Below, one piece after another: positions 41,877 to 53,309 of a stretch of DNA of 64,000 nt. Below the pieces are notes generated by a model, which made no database searches, was not told the DNA's origin, and was given only the letters and a program-made list of their open reading frames with translations. A program made the position numbers and the translations under genes. Every line of letters starts with the position of its first letter. Position 1 is the first letter of the stretch. Origin of the DNA: Alentia gelatinosa (Eukaryota; Annelida; Polychaeta; Phyllodocida; Polynoidae); the NCBI GenBank assembly GCA_950022655.1, contig OX465580.1:46622028-46686027 (forward strand), read 5' to 3'.

Positions 41877-42284
41877 TCAAACGCCGATGAAAACGGAGAG
41901 TGTTAATTTGTTGTCGTTAATACCATTGAGAATGTGGTCAGTAAACTCAGCTGTGGTAGCAACAGTGGAGTGGAGTTTCCTAAAGCCACTTTGGTTACTG
42001 CTTAGTAGTTTGTTTGATTCAAGGAACGAGATTAGCTTAGTGTGGACTAGTCGCTCTAGTAGCTTCCCGGGTAGCGGGAGTAGCGAGATAGGTCGTAAGT
42101 TATTTACTTCGTTAACAAAGTTCGTTTTTTTTAGCGGGATGACCGTAGCTACTTTCCAGCTTTTTGGGAAGATCATAGTGTCAAGGGACGGATTAAACAG
42201 GTGAGTAAGTTCTTTGGTTAGAGCTTTAAAGCTGTCTTTTAGTACCCGTGTTGATAGATTAGGGATTGCCGAGGATTTGGTCAC
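41877..42284 (-). pseudogene. CR1/Jockey-type LINE RT, N-terminal part
   Basis: The frame reads FPKSWKVATVIPLKKTNFVN, NLRPISLLPLPGKLLERLVH, LSSNQSGFRKLHSTVATTAE and then LTLSVFI, where a frameshift near 41885 moves SSAFDTVNHSILCNKLEKFG (the first catalytic Asp block) to another frame. Upstream minus-strand sequence to about 42740 continues the linker. Confidence 0.87.
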
Positions 42285-42796
42285 ATCAATGTCGTCAACT
42301 AGCTTGTCTACTTCATGTTCAAAGATCGTTAATCTATTTAGTTCAAAATTGTCAATCCATGTATCATCAAATTTTTCAGCTAGCTTTTTCCCGATTGATG
42401 TGAAAAATCGTTTACAAATTCTGCGGCTTCGTGGTCACTAACAGTTGTTTGAGTATCGTAGTCATACAGGTCAAATCTGTTTGATTTTGTTGTGTTTGGT
42501 ATGAGGGTATTTATTTGTTCCCAGAATTTCTTGCAGTCTTTGGTTGCTTGTTCCTGAATGAATGTGCGTTTTGCTCTAAGGATGAGTGTTTTTGTTTGGT
42601 TTCTCTTGGTTTTAGCGTTCCGCCAGTCAGCCTCGGTATTTGATTTCTTGGCTTGTTTCCAAGCTCTGTCTTTCTCTATAATGGATTCAATAATATAATC
42701 GTTCAGCCAGGGCTCTCCTTTGTGACGTATTTGGTGGTTTCGTAGTGGTTTCTATGTTTGGAGGGTGTATCATAGCGGCTTGTTGGGAAGAACGCT

Positions 42797-42860
42797 TACG
42801 GTAGTTTAGTGGTTAGTGTATCGGTTTGTTGATCTCGGGATATCGGGTACAAGCCTGTAT
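42797..42860 (+). repeat. tRNA-like repeat, copy 1
   Basis: GTAGTTTAGTGGTTAGTGTA then TCGGTTTGTTGATCTCGGGA and TATCGGGTACAAGCC resembles a tRNA D-arm, anticodon arm and T-arm. It matches 43211-43277. The T-arm is damaged. It probably belongs to the element cut by the LINE at 40466-42755. Confidence 0.5.
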
Positions 42861-42885
42861 GGATATGCTGGATTTGGCCCATTTT

Positions 42886-42997
42886 TTCTCATAGGTGTTC
42901 TGCCCTCGGCCACTCTAATAAATATTTCCTCACTCCAATGGCATACAGCCGCAAAGTCATAGTCCAATGCATCCTCAACAACCTCCCATAGGTGGGC
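42886..42997 (-). pseudogene. DIRS-like gag scrap
   Basis: The minus strand reads AHLWEVVEDALDYDFAAVCH then WSEEIFIRVAEGRT. This matches the gag segments HLREVVEDSIDYDF...EEVFSRLTEGR of element 1. A TIR element starts at its edge (CCAGG, 42997-43001), so it was interrupted by that insertion. Confidence 0.75.
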
Positions 42998-43001
42998 CAG
43001 G

Positions 43002-43210
43002 GCCCTGTTTCATAACTAGCGGAAGGTTTTAGTAAGCGGCCCCTTAAAATAGCGGCTGGGATAGCGAGACGAACAACGTACCTATTAACTCTGTGTTTCA
43101 TAACCCCTCTCGCTATTCAGCAGTCTCGTTCATTCGTTGTTCGCGCATCATCACTCTCCCAGCAGATGTTTTTCACTACTTATCTTTTACTGGACTACGA
43201 GATCTATGTT
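43002..43210. mobile_element. TIR element, GCCCTGTTTCATAACTAGC variant (left part)
   Basis: It begins GCCCTGTTTCATAACTAGCG directly after CCAGG in a DIRS gag scrap. It contains the CACTCTCCCAGCAGAT half-hairpin at about 43151 and passes into the tRNA-like unit at 43211. No right terminus with a second CCWGG was found before 43800. Confidence 0.6.
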
Positions 43211-43277
43211 CGGAGAGTAGTGGTCAGCATATCGGTTTGTTGATCTCAGGATCGCGGGTACGATTCCCGGCCGCGGC
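43211..43277 (+). repeat. tRNA-like repeat, copy 2
   Basis: GAGTAGTGGTCAGCATATCG, then GTTTGTTGATCTCAGGATCG and CGGGTACGATTCCCGGCCGC: A-box-like and B-box-like segments at tRNA spacing. There is an extra base in the T-loop and no paired acceptor stem, so it is a tRNA-derived repeat rather than a tRNA gene. Confidence 0.5.
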
Positions 43278-43290
43278 AAAGCTTTTTTGT

Positions 43291-43727
43291 TTTTCTTTTT
43301 AGAATCTGCCTCCATATGCATTATTTACCAGTATAACATCATATATATATTTATCAATTAATTCCATATTGTAAATTGTAGACAATCATATAGTAAAAAC
43401 GGAAATCTTTATCAAATTGTCACCAAATTCTAAATATCGACCATATATTATGGAGGAAACCTATGAGAGTTTAGGGTCTGAGCTCGTATCCCATCGAGTT
43501 TGAATCACATAGTAATTCACTCGGCGAAGCCGCGAGAATTACGTAGTGATTCAAAGGTGGTGATTAAACTTGAATGGGTTTCTGAATTTATCTCACCCTT
43601 AACATTGACTAATGGGCTATAATTTGTGGCATAATCCCTAATTAGATAGTTTTCCTAAATATCTAATGGGCGTTAGATACGAGTTCCCAATGTTAAGTCT
43701 ATGGAGAAAAATACCGGGGTGAGATAA

Positions 43728-43763
<36 letters not shown>

Positions 43764-43785
43764 TATAATATATTTACATGTATAT
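43291..43785. other. AT-rich spacer with palindrome and (TA)n
   Basis: No gene. A palindrome at 43501-43552 pairs TGAATCACATAGTAATTC with GAATTACGTAGTGATTCA. A (TA)n run lies at about 43731-43757. TAAATATCGACCATATATTA at 43430 resembles the inverted-repeat end of the element that follows. Confidence 0.5.
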
Positions 43786-45800
43786 ATATGGTCGATATTC
43801 AGAATTTGACAGCACTTCAGTTATAGAAATGTCCAGTGTTATATCTCTAATAATAATGAATATATCTATGAATTATTATCACCATTGCATGCGCCCTGGG
43901 GAGAGCTTCCCTGCCATACATACTTTTACCTATCTGTTAGCAATATCTGGGCTATTATGGCCCCAAAACCATGTAAAAATGCCCTTTTTTTCCATAAAAA
44001 TTTCCATTTTTATTAAATGATCGTCTACACTTTACAAAAAAACAACTCAGATTCATTACTGAACTAGTTTTACAATAATGCAACATTACAAAGTAGATAA
44101 AAACAGGAATTTGAATAGTTTTGCCAAGAAATTTCCATTATTTTCATTAATATTTGTATTGGCTAAAATTGAATTCTGCCTCCGTGTACATCACTAAGGA
44201 GAGTGAAATACCTGGTTTATAGTGGTTTACAATATTTTTTTTGTATCTAACAAATAAAGCAAAAATACCTCTGGGCCATGCCTAAAATATAATTGATCAA
44301 AAATATGTGTAGTAGGAGAAGCATGGCATTAATTGATTTGGCTAAAATGTGCTTCTGCCTCCGTGTACACATATATTTATTAATAATTCCATAAGAGCTG
44401 CTCTTATAAATTGAAAACAATATAATATATGTATGGTATGACCACATCTGTCACTGTGTGAAATCACATTAAAATCCCCACACACAGTAATGAGTTAAGA
44501 GCTGATACATCATGTACTTCTGCCTCCGTGTACACGTTTCTACCTCTGTGTACATGTATTTTCTCTTTTCTTAAACAGAAAATAAGCCTTCTGTGGGTCT
44601 CAATAATTGGTGGGTGTTGCTATGGGTGTTGGTTTAGAGGTGCAGGTGTTGTTGAGCATTGATGTTGACAGGTGTTGGTGTTGGTGGCATGACAAAGGCT
44701 AAAATATGCTTCTGCCTCCGTGTACACACAATCTTTATCACTATTTTCATAAGATCTGCTAATAAAATTTGAAAAGGATACAATATGTCTATTGCATGAT
44801 CACACCTGTCCCTGTGTGAGATTCTATTAAAATTGGTCCAAGCACTATGGACTTATACTGGGAAATAATGTACACGGAGGCAGATTCTGCCTCCGTGTAC
44901 ATGCTTCTGCCTCCGTGTACATGGGTTTCTATCTTTTCTTTTAACAAAAATGGGTTTGAGGATTGAAGTAAGACCTGAAACATCATGAAGCAGCACACAG
45001 GCATCATATCTCATCAAATAATCCATGGAAAATACTTTTTTGGGGCAGACATTAAGATAAAAAAAAAGATATATATATAACAACTTTCTAGAAATATTAA
45101 TTTTCATTATAAAATTGCCTTAAATAATATCTAAAACAACACCAAGTATACCTCAGACACATATACTGTCAGAAAACATTGACAAATTGCCATATATGAA
45201 GGGCACAGAGAAAGTTAAAAGATTTCATTTCTGCCTCCGTGTACAGATTCTACCTCCGTGTACACCCTTCTTTCTTTTTTAACTCCCAGCTGGATGGTAA
45301 CTGATCCTTGAAATTGAGCAGATTGGTAGGGAACATGTTCATATACATGTATATATTTTTTTTCAAATTTTTTAAGGCACTTAAAAAAAAAAGCAGTATT
45401 CATAAAGAAATGATCAACTCTGGCCAAAAATATCATTCATATGTTTACCAAACCATATTTTCATTATATTAGTCAGGAAATTTTTTCACCTTCTTTCTTT
45501 AGGTGAACACCTTCTTTATGCAAAACAAACAAACAAAAATCATTATTTTAATATTACAAAGGTTGAAGAAAGAGTTCTTAATTGATATAACTATGTACAC
45601 GGAGGCAGAAATATAAAAGAGACTATTACTTTAGTATGACATACTGAACCCAATATAAGTCCAAACTATTAGCCATTTTGGGGATGATACCATAAAACTG
45701 TCCAGATCACATGGGGAAACTCCACAAAGGATCTGAAAAATATTATTTTTTTACCCTCTAGGTCTGAAGTGCTGTCAAATTCTGAATATCGACCATATAT
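43786..45800. mobile_element. About 2 kb inverted-repeat element with phased 17-bp motif
   Basis: The left end reads ATGGTCGATATTCAGAATTT then GACAGCACTTCAG. The right end is its near-perfect complement (CTGAAGTGCTGTCAAATTCT then GAATATCGACCAT), over roughly 33 bp. Both ends abut TATATA tracts, so a TA target is possible but not provable. The inside holds ten copies of TTCTGCCTCCGTGTACA at regular spacing. No ORF of note. Confidence 0.65.
44161..45610. repeat. Phased TTCTGCCTCCGTGTACA motif array
   Basis: Forward copies are at 44174, 44353, 44518, 44538 (variant), 44710, 44885, 44905, 45229 and 45248 (variant). Reverse copies are at 44869 and 45594. Steps between main copies are 179, 165, 192, 175, 344 and 365 bp, close to multiples of about 177. 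The 44341-44700 and 44700-45060 stretches are also similar between motifs (GGCTAAAATRTGC, CATAAGA-CTGCT), so the array is a diverged tandem repeat of about 350 bp. Confidence 0.75.
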
Positions 45801-46929
45801 ATACATATGTTTATATATACATGTATGTGTATATATTTATACTGCTATTGAGGCTGTAAGAGAGGGTCTACTTTGTAAATAAATGATCAATAATGACGAA
45901 ATTTTCACAGAATGTTCCTATAGAATTATACTTACAACTTTAAAATGCACAGAAAATAATATTAAAGATCATGTGTTATGTCACGTGATCAAACAGTGAA
46001 ATCATCATAATTGGCATAAAAAGACCCGTCTCCTGGCAGTATATATACTAACACCCTACCCAGCCTTACAGACATTGTTTTGCCACAACTACCCGGCGTG
46101 AAAGGGATAACATGGCCTGGGAGTGATCATGATATTATATTTCAGTCACTCAATGTCAGCCTCCCCATAAACCCATGTAAAGAAATTTCTGCAAGTTCTG
46201 ATAGGGTCCACCATCTAATAGGGTTCTGCCTTTTTTCATTTTAGGGGCAACAAATACTTTCTCTGAACTTGAGTTGAGCCACATGTGTAAATAGATATAT
46301 CCAGAGTCCCAATATGGTTTGTATAGTGGAAGCAGAGAGACGAGATTGGGAGACAGTGGGATACATATATGGGAACAGTAGGACAGGCAGTTAGGACTTG
46401 GACACACAAAACGAAACACAAGAAATCAGGAGAACCTTTTCTAATGATATAGAGGCTAATATCTATATCAGGGGAATCACAGCAATATTTACACAGTGTA
46501 GGAAATACTGTATCTAAGCTAAGATGAAGACATGAATAAACTCTAAATATCATTGTCAATAATTATTATAGCTCTATCTATGATTTTCTATCATATTTGA
46601 ACTTACAGCTTTGATTTTAATCTACTGAATCTGAAAGACGCACATACATAATGTTACTGAAAAGTATGCCTGCCATTATATATCACTCTATTTCTATCAT
46701 TTTATGTAAGGCTGCTATGATATTTCAATATTTACGATTTTAATGTTTATGATTCAGCCATACTAGATTTATTCCTTTTGGCACCTATTTACAGATAAGA
46801 TGCCCATGATATTATGTATAAATCCCCCACCTTGGAAAACATATGCTTTGCAGTTTATATGTGTATATGGAAGCAAAAAACAAAGAACGCTAAGTCTATT
46901 ATATGTATATAATGAAAAGATGATAAATA
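45801..46929. other. No gene or recognisable repeat
   Basis: AT-rich intergenic sequence. Overlapping minus-strand ORFs at 46156-46559 have no family resemblance. Confidence 0.4.
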
Positions 46930-47240
46930 GGGTTATAGAAAGATTTTATAATAAAAATTCATGATATAACATTGGATTTTCCATACACCAATGACTTAAT
47001 GACTAATGGCAAATGAAATAAAAACAGTGATGTCCCCTAGGTGCAGAGATTGGAATTATTGGATAGTGGCATAAATACAAAAAGAATCAGGCGTACAACT
47101 ATGTCATATATATAACTGCAACATGGACGCTATATATATATCTATAGATGAAGCATATACATGATGGAAAATAGGACTATCTTATTAACGCAAAATGATA
47201 GATATATACGCCTTACATATCCATATGTAAATCATGGGTT
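46930..47240 (-). repeat. Relic of the CACTA-like element
   Basis: In reverse it matches the interior of 59176-59553 and 37041-37560: GACTAATGGCAAATGAAAT, GCAGAGATTGGAATTATTGG, GAATCAGGCGTACA and CATATATAACTGCAACATGG. The CACTGCACG terminus was not found. Confidence 0.55.
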
Positions 47241-47956
47241 AAATCAAAATACATAAGATACCATAAGCTGCCTCTAACTGGATCATAAACATCATAGAAC
47301 ATGTATCAGAAGATCTGCTCAACAATCACATTGAAATCAGTGTACAATAGAGCCTGAGGATGACAAATAGTTAGAAGAGATTGTCATGTAAGTGATATTT
47401 TCAGAACATGGTTATTTCTCATCAGATGAAGAGAGTGTATAGAATAAAATATGAGGAATTTTTATTCATTTAAATTGATTTTGCATATAGTTACTATAGG
47501 TCCATTTTCGTCTATTTGCTAAGCTCCTGCTGCTATTTTATACCATTTTGAAACAAACTCTAACTGTTGCAAAAAGGGCAATCTTTTGTTTTTACAATAG
47601 TTATCTATACTTATTCGCATATTTGACCAAAAACATGGATTTTGAATGTGAATTGGTTATCAAGTGCTTCGAAGCACTGTTTCTTGTATTCTAATTATTT
47701 TATTTATTAAAACCCATGGGAAAATATAGAAGACAGATAATGTATAACACATTTTTAAGTCTGTTCTGGCAATATTTACCATAATTCTGAAATTATAAAT
47801 AAAAAATGCATTGAATATATTCAAGTAACTTCAGACTTTTGGAAAATAAAATGACATTGTTTATTCAATTATCTGGCCCAAGCATATCTGGATAATGACT
47901 TACACAACGCGGGAGTGGCTGAAAAATTTGAGACATTTATTCAGTCATTCTGGAGA
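47241..47956. other. No gene or recognisable repeat
   Basis: AT-rich sequence up to the CAAA-tail end of LINE copy H; no supported ORF. Confidence 0.4.
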
Positions 47957-48097
47957 TTGTTTGTTTGTTTGTTTGGGTAGTTTAACGTCCAATTTGTTCA
48001 ATTAGACTTACTTTGGTTTTCTTTACTCAAATTTGCATATCCTGTTGGAATAACAAGCTATGCTGCCTGGTTAATCCAGGCATCTTACTTTTCTCAA

Positions 48098-48280
48098 TCA
48101 TATCTTATCGAAAATCTTACATTCCCTGAGGAAGTCAAGAATTTCTTTCTTGCCAGTGTTATGGAAAACACTGCGCATTGTTGTCGCATTCTTCAGGAAT
48201 TTCTTCCTGCTCCCTTTGGTGGCCTGACAATGTAGCATGAGATGTTTTACACTCAGCGGAGTGTTGCATGTCTGGCACAC
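48098..48280 (-). pseudogene. LINE CCHC C-terminus (copy H)
   Basis: The frame encodes CQTCNTPLSVKHLMLHCQAT, KGSRKKFLKNATTMRSVFHN and the standard end FLRECKIFDKI. The continuation towards RNase H (48281-48550) is frameshifted: one base is missing near 48323 relative to copy D. Confidence 0.87.
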
Positions 48281-48551
48281 AGGTGCTACTTCACCTCTTA
48301 GGAGGTGCCCATGTGTCAGTTTGTGTGACCGGTCCGCAGACGGGTCAGTTTCACCTGTTCAGTTCGTGTCAGGTTGTCTTTCCTAAAGTTTTGGCTAGTA
48401 GCCACTACAATTTCTCATAGTTTGTTGTCTCTGGTGCAGTTCCAGAGTTTCTGTCAAGCTTTGTGAATTTGCTCCTTGGCCATTGGTTTCAGGTCTGTAT
48501 GTTGAACTGTGTGGGCTCCAACTTCTATGCTCAATCCATCTTTGGCTGCTT

Positions 48552-49303
48552 TTTTTATTTATTTTTTATTATTCAGGATAACAGATACAGACACAAACTG
48601 TCGTCCTTCCCAGAAGTTCTTCCCAGTAGGTAGTCATTGACAGAACAGGACAAAGACACTCTAGCATACACATATAACAAGTAGACATCCTAGATTAATA
48701 AGTCTGTTTACGTTATAAGACTTATAATATATCCATCCATGTTATATCATTTGGAAATCTGCTGACTACCAAATTCAAAAATAACATAACTCCATTACAT
48801 TTAGTTATCTACTGACTACCAAAGAATGAACATACATACATCAAATTTTGATTTTTGTGCTTATTGGATATCTTATGACTTCCAATAGTTTGATTAGATA
48901 TCTATCACTCAGTTTATTTTATATACTCTAGTTACCCCTTTCTTCTACATGTCCATCTAATAAGGTCCACCATTTAATCAGGCTTAGAGTATGAGTTATT
49001 CCTCTATATTTTAGACTTCTTATTCTACATTTTGTAATTAATTCATGTTTATGTATATCTTGAGGTTTGCATATTTGAAGTACACATCTAAGTGCATGGT
49101 TGAAATTAACTTGCAACAATTTTCGCTTCTTGGTTGTAAAATCCCACTGAATAAAATCCGCGTATTCCAATACAGGTAATAACATTTGTTTTACTATTTT
49201 TAAACTTTGATCGAAATTCAATAAATACCGTATTTTTCTGAATTTAAAAAGTTTCCACCTAAATTCCCCAATCATCTTATTATAATGTTCTTTATATACT
49301 AAA
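48552..49303 (-). mobile_element. CR1/L2-type LINE 3' end inserted in copy H
   Basis: It has a poly-A tail (T-rich at 48552-48580) and an RT C-terminal part (49303-48928: KMIGEFRWKLFKFRKIRYLL, MLLPVLEYADFIQWDFTTKK). TGCTT is duplicated at 48547-48551 and 49304-49308, exactly joining the RNase H codons of copy H. The 149-aa ORF from 49377 is a chimera: its first roughly 25 residues are copy H sequence read out of frame. Confidence 0.87.
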
Positions 49304-50185
49304 TGCTTGGTCTGCAGCTTCATTTCCTTCAATTCAGATATGACTCGGCAGCCAACACATGGCCACCTCTTTGCCATGTTCTCTCTTTAGTTCTGTGTAT
49401 GACAGTTTGATGTCTCTGATGACAGCATTCTTGGGATCATGCTGTCCAATGGATTGTAGACAAGATTTAGAGTCTGAGAAGACCACAAATTTCTTGTGTT
49501 GTGACATTTTCATCCAAGTCAAGGCATGCAATATAGCATTGGCCTCAGCTGTGAAAATGCTGCTCTTGCCATGGAGGGCTTTCTTCAGGTCGCCGTATGG
49601 TGTATGGACTCCATAACCGACACGGTTACCCTCTTTTGAGACATCGGTATATACCGGTACATGGTCTCTGAAACGTTTCCTCATGGTCTCATAGTCCTTG
49701 AGAAAGACAGTTTCAGGGGTGTCACCTTTCTTGTTTTTTGCCAGGTCAAAGAGGATTGAGGGCGTTTCCTGATCCCATGGAGGGGTTTCAGGTGGCCTCT
49801 CACCTCTAATTCTCTTCATTGGGATGCCTGCTTCTCGGTACTGAGCTCGTGCTCTGACCGGGAATGGTCTTATGGCATTTGGGTTGTCTTTAAACAGTTG
49901 GTGATTCTCTTTGAAAATCAAGTTGTATGCTGGGTTTCTTGGGTTGGCCCTAACTCTCATAGAGTATTGTAGAGACAGTCCCTCCCGTCGCAGATGAATT
50001 GGGGGGATTCCTGCTTCTACATACAGGCTTTGGGCAGGTGTTGTTCTAAATGCTCCTAGGCACAGTCGTAGACCTTGGTTCTGGACAGGTTTTAACCTGT
50101 CCAGGTAAGATTTTGCTGCTGACTCATACACAACTGATCCGTAGTCCAGTCGTGATTGGATGTACATCTTGTACAGAGTCAGCAG

Positions 50186-50786
50186 TCAGCTGCCAGCAAT
50201 GCCACATGGTTCTCTCAGTGAACCATCTCATGTTATCTTGTCGGGCAACAAAAAGGTCTAGGGACAAGTATCTGAAAGGTACAACGTCTATGCACAGTGT
50301 ATTTCAAAACACTGATAAGAAAGAAATCCTGGCGTTCCTCAGGGAAACCAAGATCTTCGAAAAGCTCTAAAAGTATATCAGAAGGGAAAGTTCTATCAGA
50401 ACCCCCCTTGCTCCTCCAAGGAGCACTTGGAAACCCAGTCCGGTACGGGAGGTTGACCAAAACTGTCACCTGGCTTGGCCTGTAGCCAATCACAGGGAGC
50501 AGCCTCATACTCGTCAGCTTACTGACCTGATTGGTATGTTGCAGCGACTGGTTTGCCGTTGTCAGTATAATGTGACTGGCGGAATGTTGCGTCAATGGTC
50601 TGCGGCACAGCCCTTCAGTGAGGCAGCACTATAAAATGGGCATAGGGTCCCACTGCTACAAGTAGACCAAAGTTGAGTAAGTATACAAACAATTGGATGA
50701 ATCCATGATTGTAAATAATGAGGAAGTCTGGAAAGGACCTGTAACGGTTGACCGGACGTAAAATCACCCAAACAAACAAACAAACA
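50186..50786 (+). mobile_element. Nimb-like LINE copy I (other subfamily, 3' end) inserted in copy H
   Basis: A + strand 3' end carries the knuckle CQQCHMVLSVNHLMLSC and end FLRETKIFEKL (stop 50370). A long 3' UTR containing the TATA-bearing repeat (50509-50690) follows, then CGGACGTAAAATCACCCAAAC plus a CAAA tail. The 11-bp target duplication AGAGTCAGCAG lies at 50175-50185 and 50787-50797. Confidence 0.9.
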
Positions 50787-50927
50787 AGAGTCAGCAGTGT
50801 TTCACAGTTAGTTCCCCAGTCAGGGTGACTGAGGACCTTCAGAAGGTTCATGGCTTTCTGACACTTTCTCCTAAGGTACTCGACATGTGGTTTGATAGAC
50901 AGTATTCTGTCAAACACCATGGTGAAT

Positions 50928-51510
50928 GACTAAATAGTTGTGAACAGTAGGTGAGATAAAAAACGCCAAACTCGAGAGAGTCTCAGCTACTGCTTACAGG
51001 GTCTTGGGAGACATGTGGACAAGCGTCACAGGGGACGTGAAGGCGTTGTAGATGTCAGGTGGTAAACAAGTGTAAAAGGAAGTGAACAGATGAGTAGATG
51101 ATATAGGAGAGCCATGCTAGTGAGAGTTGAAGATCAGCCACTTTAAGGGGGGGGGGGGTGGTGTTGGGGCGCAACCCGAGGAACCACCGACCCCTCCAAA
51201 CACTTTGGTGCTGCTGAGAGGCGTGGAAAGTGCCGCTCAGGACATGGAAAGTGCCGCTCGGGCCAGGGAGTCGGTGTTGGGGCGCAACCCGAGGAACCAC
51301 CGACCGCTTCAAACACTTTGGTGCTTGGTGTCGAGAGTGAGTGAGAAGCCCAGCCTGCTAGGTACGGCTCTGTGAGGTTCCTGATGCTGCCTGAAGCCAC
51401 GCCCCTTTTCTTGTGAGTAGTCTCTGAGTCATGGCGTGGCCTGGGGCCATGGGTAGGACTCCCAGTGCTGGTGCCACCATTAGTGCTGCAGCATGGGGGG
51501 CTACAGTAGG
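50928..51510. repeat. Spacer with a 53-bp duplication
   Basis: GTGTTGGGGCGCAACCCGAG through CAAACACTTTGGTGCT occurs at 51162-51214 and again at 51273-51326, 111 bp apart. Between them CATGGAAAGTGCCGCTC is also doubled. A G-run (about 10) is at 51148. No gene is supported; the 124-aa minus ORF is proline-rich because of the repeat. Confidence 0.7.
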
Positions 51511-51829
51511 TAAACACCCATCACCAAAAAAGACTAAAGTACACCATATACAGTTGGAAAGCTACAATTCTGAGGAATACAGTTCTGGTGGGTGTAAAAA
51601 TATATTTGGTGAACAGTCTTGTCAAGGTCAGGTCAAAGGTCAAAGGTCACAACTAAAATAGCTCCCAGTTAGTATTGCCTTAACCACTGATATTTCTAGA
51701 AATATTTTACTTGGCCTTCTGATATTTTAGGACCATGTACACATTATATGGCCCAATGGCCACACAAAATATGGTTGACCTTGGTGAAGGTCAAGGTTAC
51801 ATCTACAGAGGTCGAATTGGTCAAAAGGA
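51511..51829 (+). repeat. Inverted repeat flanking DIRS-like element 2, left arm
   Basis: The sequence from ATCACCAAAAAAGACTAAAG to GGTCAAAAGGAG is present in reverse at 56863-57185. Notable words are AGGTCAGGTCAAAGGTCAAA and GACCTTGGTGAAGGTCAAGG, which look like nuclear-receptor half-site (AGGTCA) arrays. Confidence 0.8.
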
Positions 51830-52543
51830 GTTCTATTAGTGAAAACACCTTCTTTCAGATTATTCTAAAGTTGCAATTTTGGGTTTACAATGCCAGCAAT
51901 TGATGTTCAAGATCAGAGAGACATAGGTATTGAATATTCTGACTTTCATAATGCTACTGATATGATGTCCAGAGATATTGCAGGTTCAACATCGATATAC
52001 ATGGAGTGCACTAGTAGAATCCATACTTGAATCAACAAGGGCTTATTCAATATTATATAGTTAGAAGCAAAGTAACAGAATACATATTTGTAGTAGGGTC
52101 TACTAAGATGATCAAATGGGGTGTTTCTTTGTGCTACAACATATTTTAGGTAGAGAAGCATATAGCTTGTGACCTTGAGATGACCTTGAACAGAGGTTAA
52201 AGGCAAAGTTATTTGGGTATGCCTTATTAGTGGAGCAGATAAAATCCTGCAAATAATGATACAAGCACCATATTTTGTACAGTGATTCTCCTTGGCATAC
52301 TAAGTAATTATATCCAACGAGCCACTTAAAAATCCAAGATGGCGGCTGCTTTTTAAGATGGCCACCAAAGTGACCTGCTGAGAATGAAGACCCTCACAGA
52401 AAAACAACCATTTGGTTGATTTGAGTGATCTTGGTGTCAATTTGCATGTTTTCAGGGATGAGGCATTCATTTTTACCATTTGAAATAGCCTAGAACTAAT
52501 TTTAATCAATGTTTAGCAAATCTCATTTGATTTTCAAGTAATT
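51830..52543. other. No gene recognised
   Basis: Sequence between the inverted-repeat arm and a LINE fragment. It contains AAGATGGCGGC at 52336 (YY1-like word), probably by chance. No ORF resembles a known family. Confidence 0.4.
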
Positions 52544-53017
52544 TTGTTGCCAGAGGACTTATATTACAAGGCAGCAATTAAAGAAAGTGTTAAAAACAAA
52601 CTTTTGATCGGTGACGAAGAAATCATTGTTGCAGACCAGATGAATTATTTAGGCGCTATTGTAGATGGAGCATTAAACTTTGAAAATCATGCTGCAAATA
52701 TAGTAAGGAAAATGAATGAGAAGATACATTTGTTTAGAAAAATCCGAAACCTTTTTGACAAACCCACTGCGCTAAAAATAGCAAAAGTTTGTTTACTGTC
52801 CAAAGCAGACCATTGTTCGTTTCTGCTAGAAGGTACCACCAAAGCAACCCAACAGGCTGTTAATAAATGTATCTATAGAAGCTTAAGAATTGCAATTGGC
52901 AAGGAATCGTATTCCAATGTTGAACTTTTGGAAAAAAGTGAGTTGATGCCTCCAAAGGAAAGGAGAATTATGCTATTAATGAGTGTCATCCGCAGTTTAC
53001 ATAATACCAAGTCTTGA
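52544..53017 (+). pseudogene. LINE RT C-terminal fragment (CR1/L2/Jockey-type)
   Basis: The 157-residue frame contains MNYLGAIVDGALNFENHAAN, IHLFRKIRNLFDKPTALKIA and the thumb-like KCIYRSLRIAIGKESYSNVE. These are the post-YxDD RT blocks. No upstream catalytic part is present. It resembles the fragment at 48928-49303 and the LINE at 58240-60921 in pattern. Confidence 0.75.
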
Positions 53018-53309
53018 GCAGTAAAAGAGGAACTTTGTTATACAAGAAACTCTGTGAAATATAATAATTACTACGAGGACAACAGTTGGAGAGAATTGAG
53101 AGTTTATTAAAGTTTGGAAAAGACTCAGGGGTCTTAGAAATGCCAACGGGCATTAGTGAGAAATACCAAGAGGGTATTAAATTGAAAAAGAGTGTAAGAT
53201 GTAAAGCCTAGGGCATAATAAAACAGGCCAAGGCCAATTAGAAAGGCCGGGAAGGGGACGACGTCCTTCCCGGGCAGGGTAAGTAGGGCTTTATGCCAGA
53301 GGCTGAGGT

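Larger units (their letters stand above)
40466..42755 (-). mobile_element. CR1/Jockey-type LINE, 5'-truncated
   Basis: On the minus strand it runs from the linker before RT (RHKGEPWLNDYIIESIIEKD near 42735) through a complete RT to a 3' UTR of about 320 bp and a poly-A tail (T run at 40466-40482). No RNase H is present and the tail is poly-A, so it differs from the Nimb-like family. It sits inside the TIR/tRNA-like repeat that starts at 40242. Confidence 0.87.
47957..50919 (-). mobile_element. I/Nimb-like LINE copy H, split by two retrotransposons
   Basis: A minus-strand copy runs from its CAAA tail (TTTG repeat at 47957) to an RT truncation near 50919 (GTTTGACAGAATACTG...). It is interrupted by a different LINE at 48552-49303 and by a + strand Nimb-like 3' end at 50186-50786. 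Its own length is about 1.6 kb. The frame 50167-49334 is long and intact, with RT thumb, VYTDVSKEG (Gly of the DGS motif is Val here), AEANAILHAL and FSDSKSCLQSI. Confidence 0.9.
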
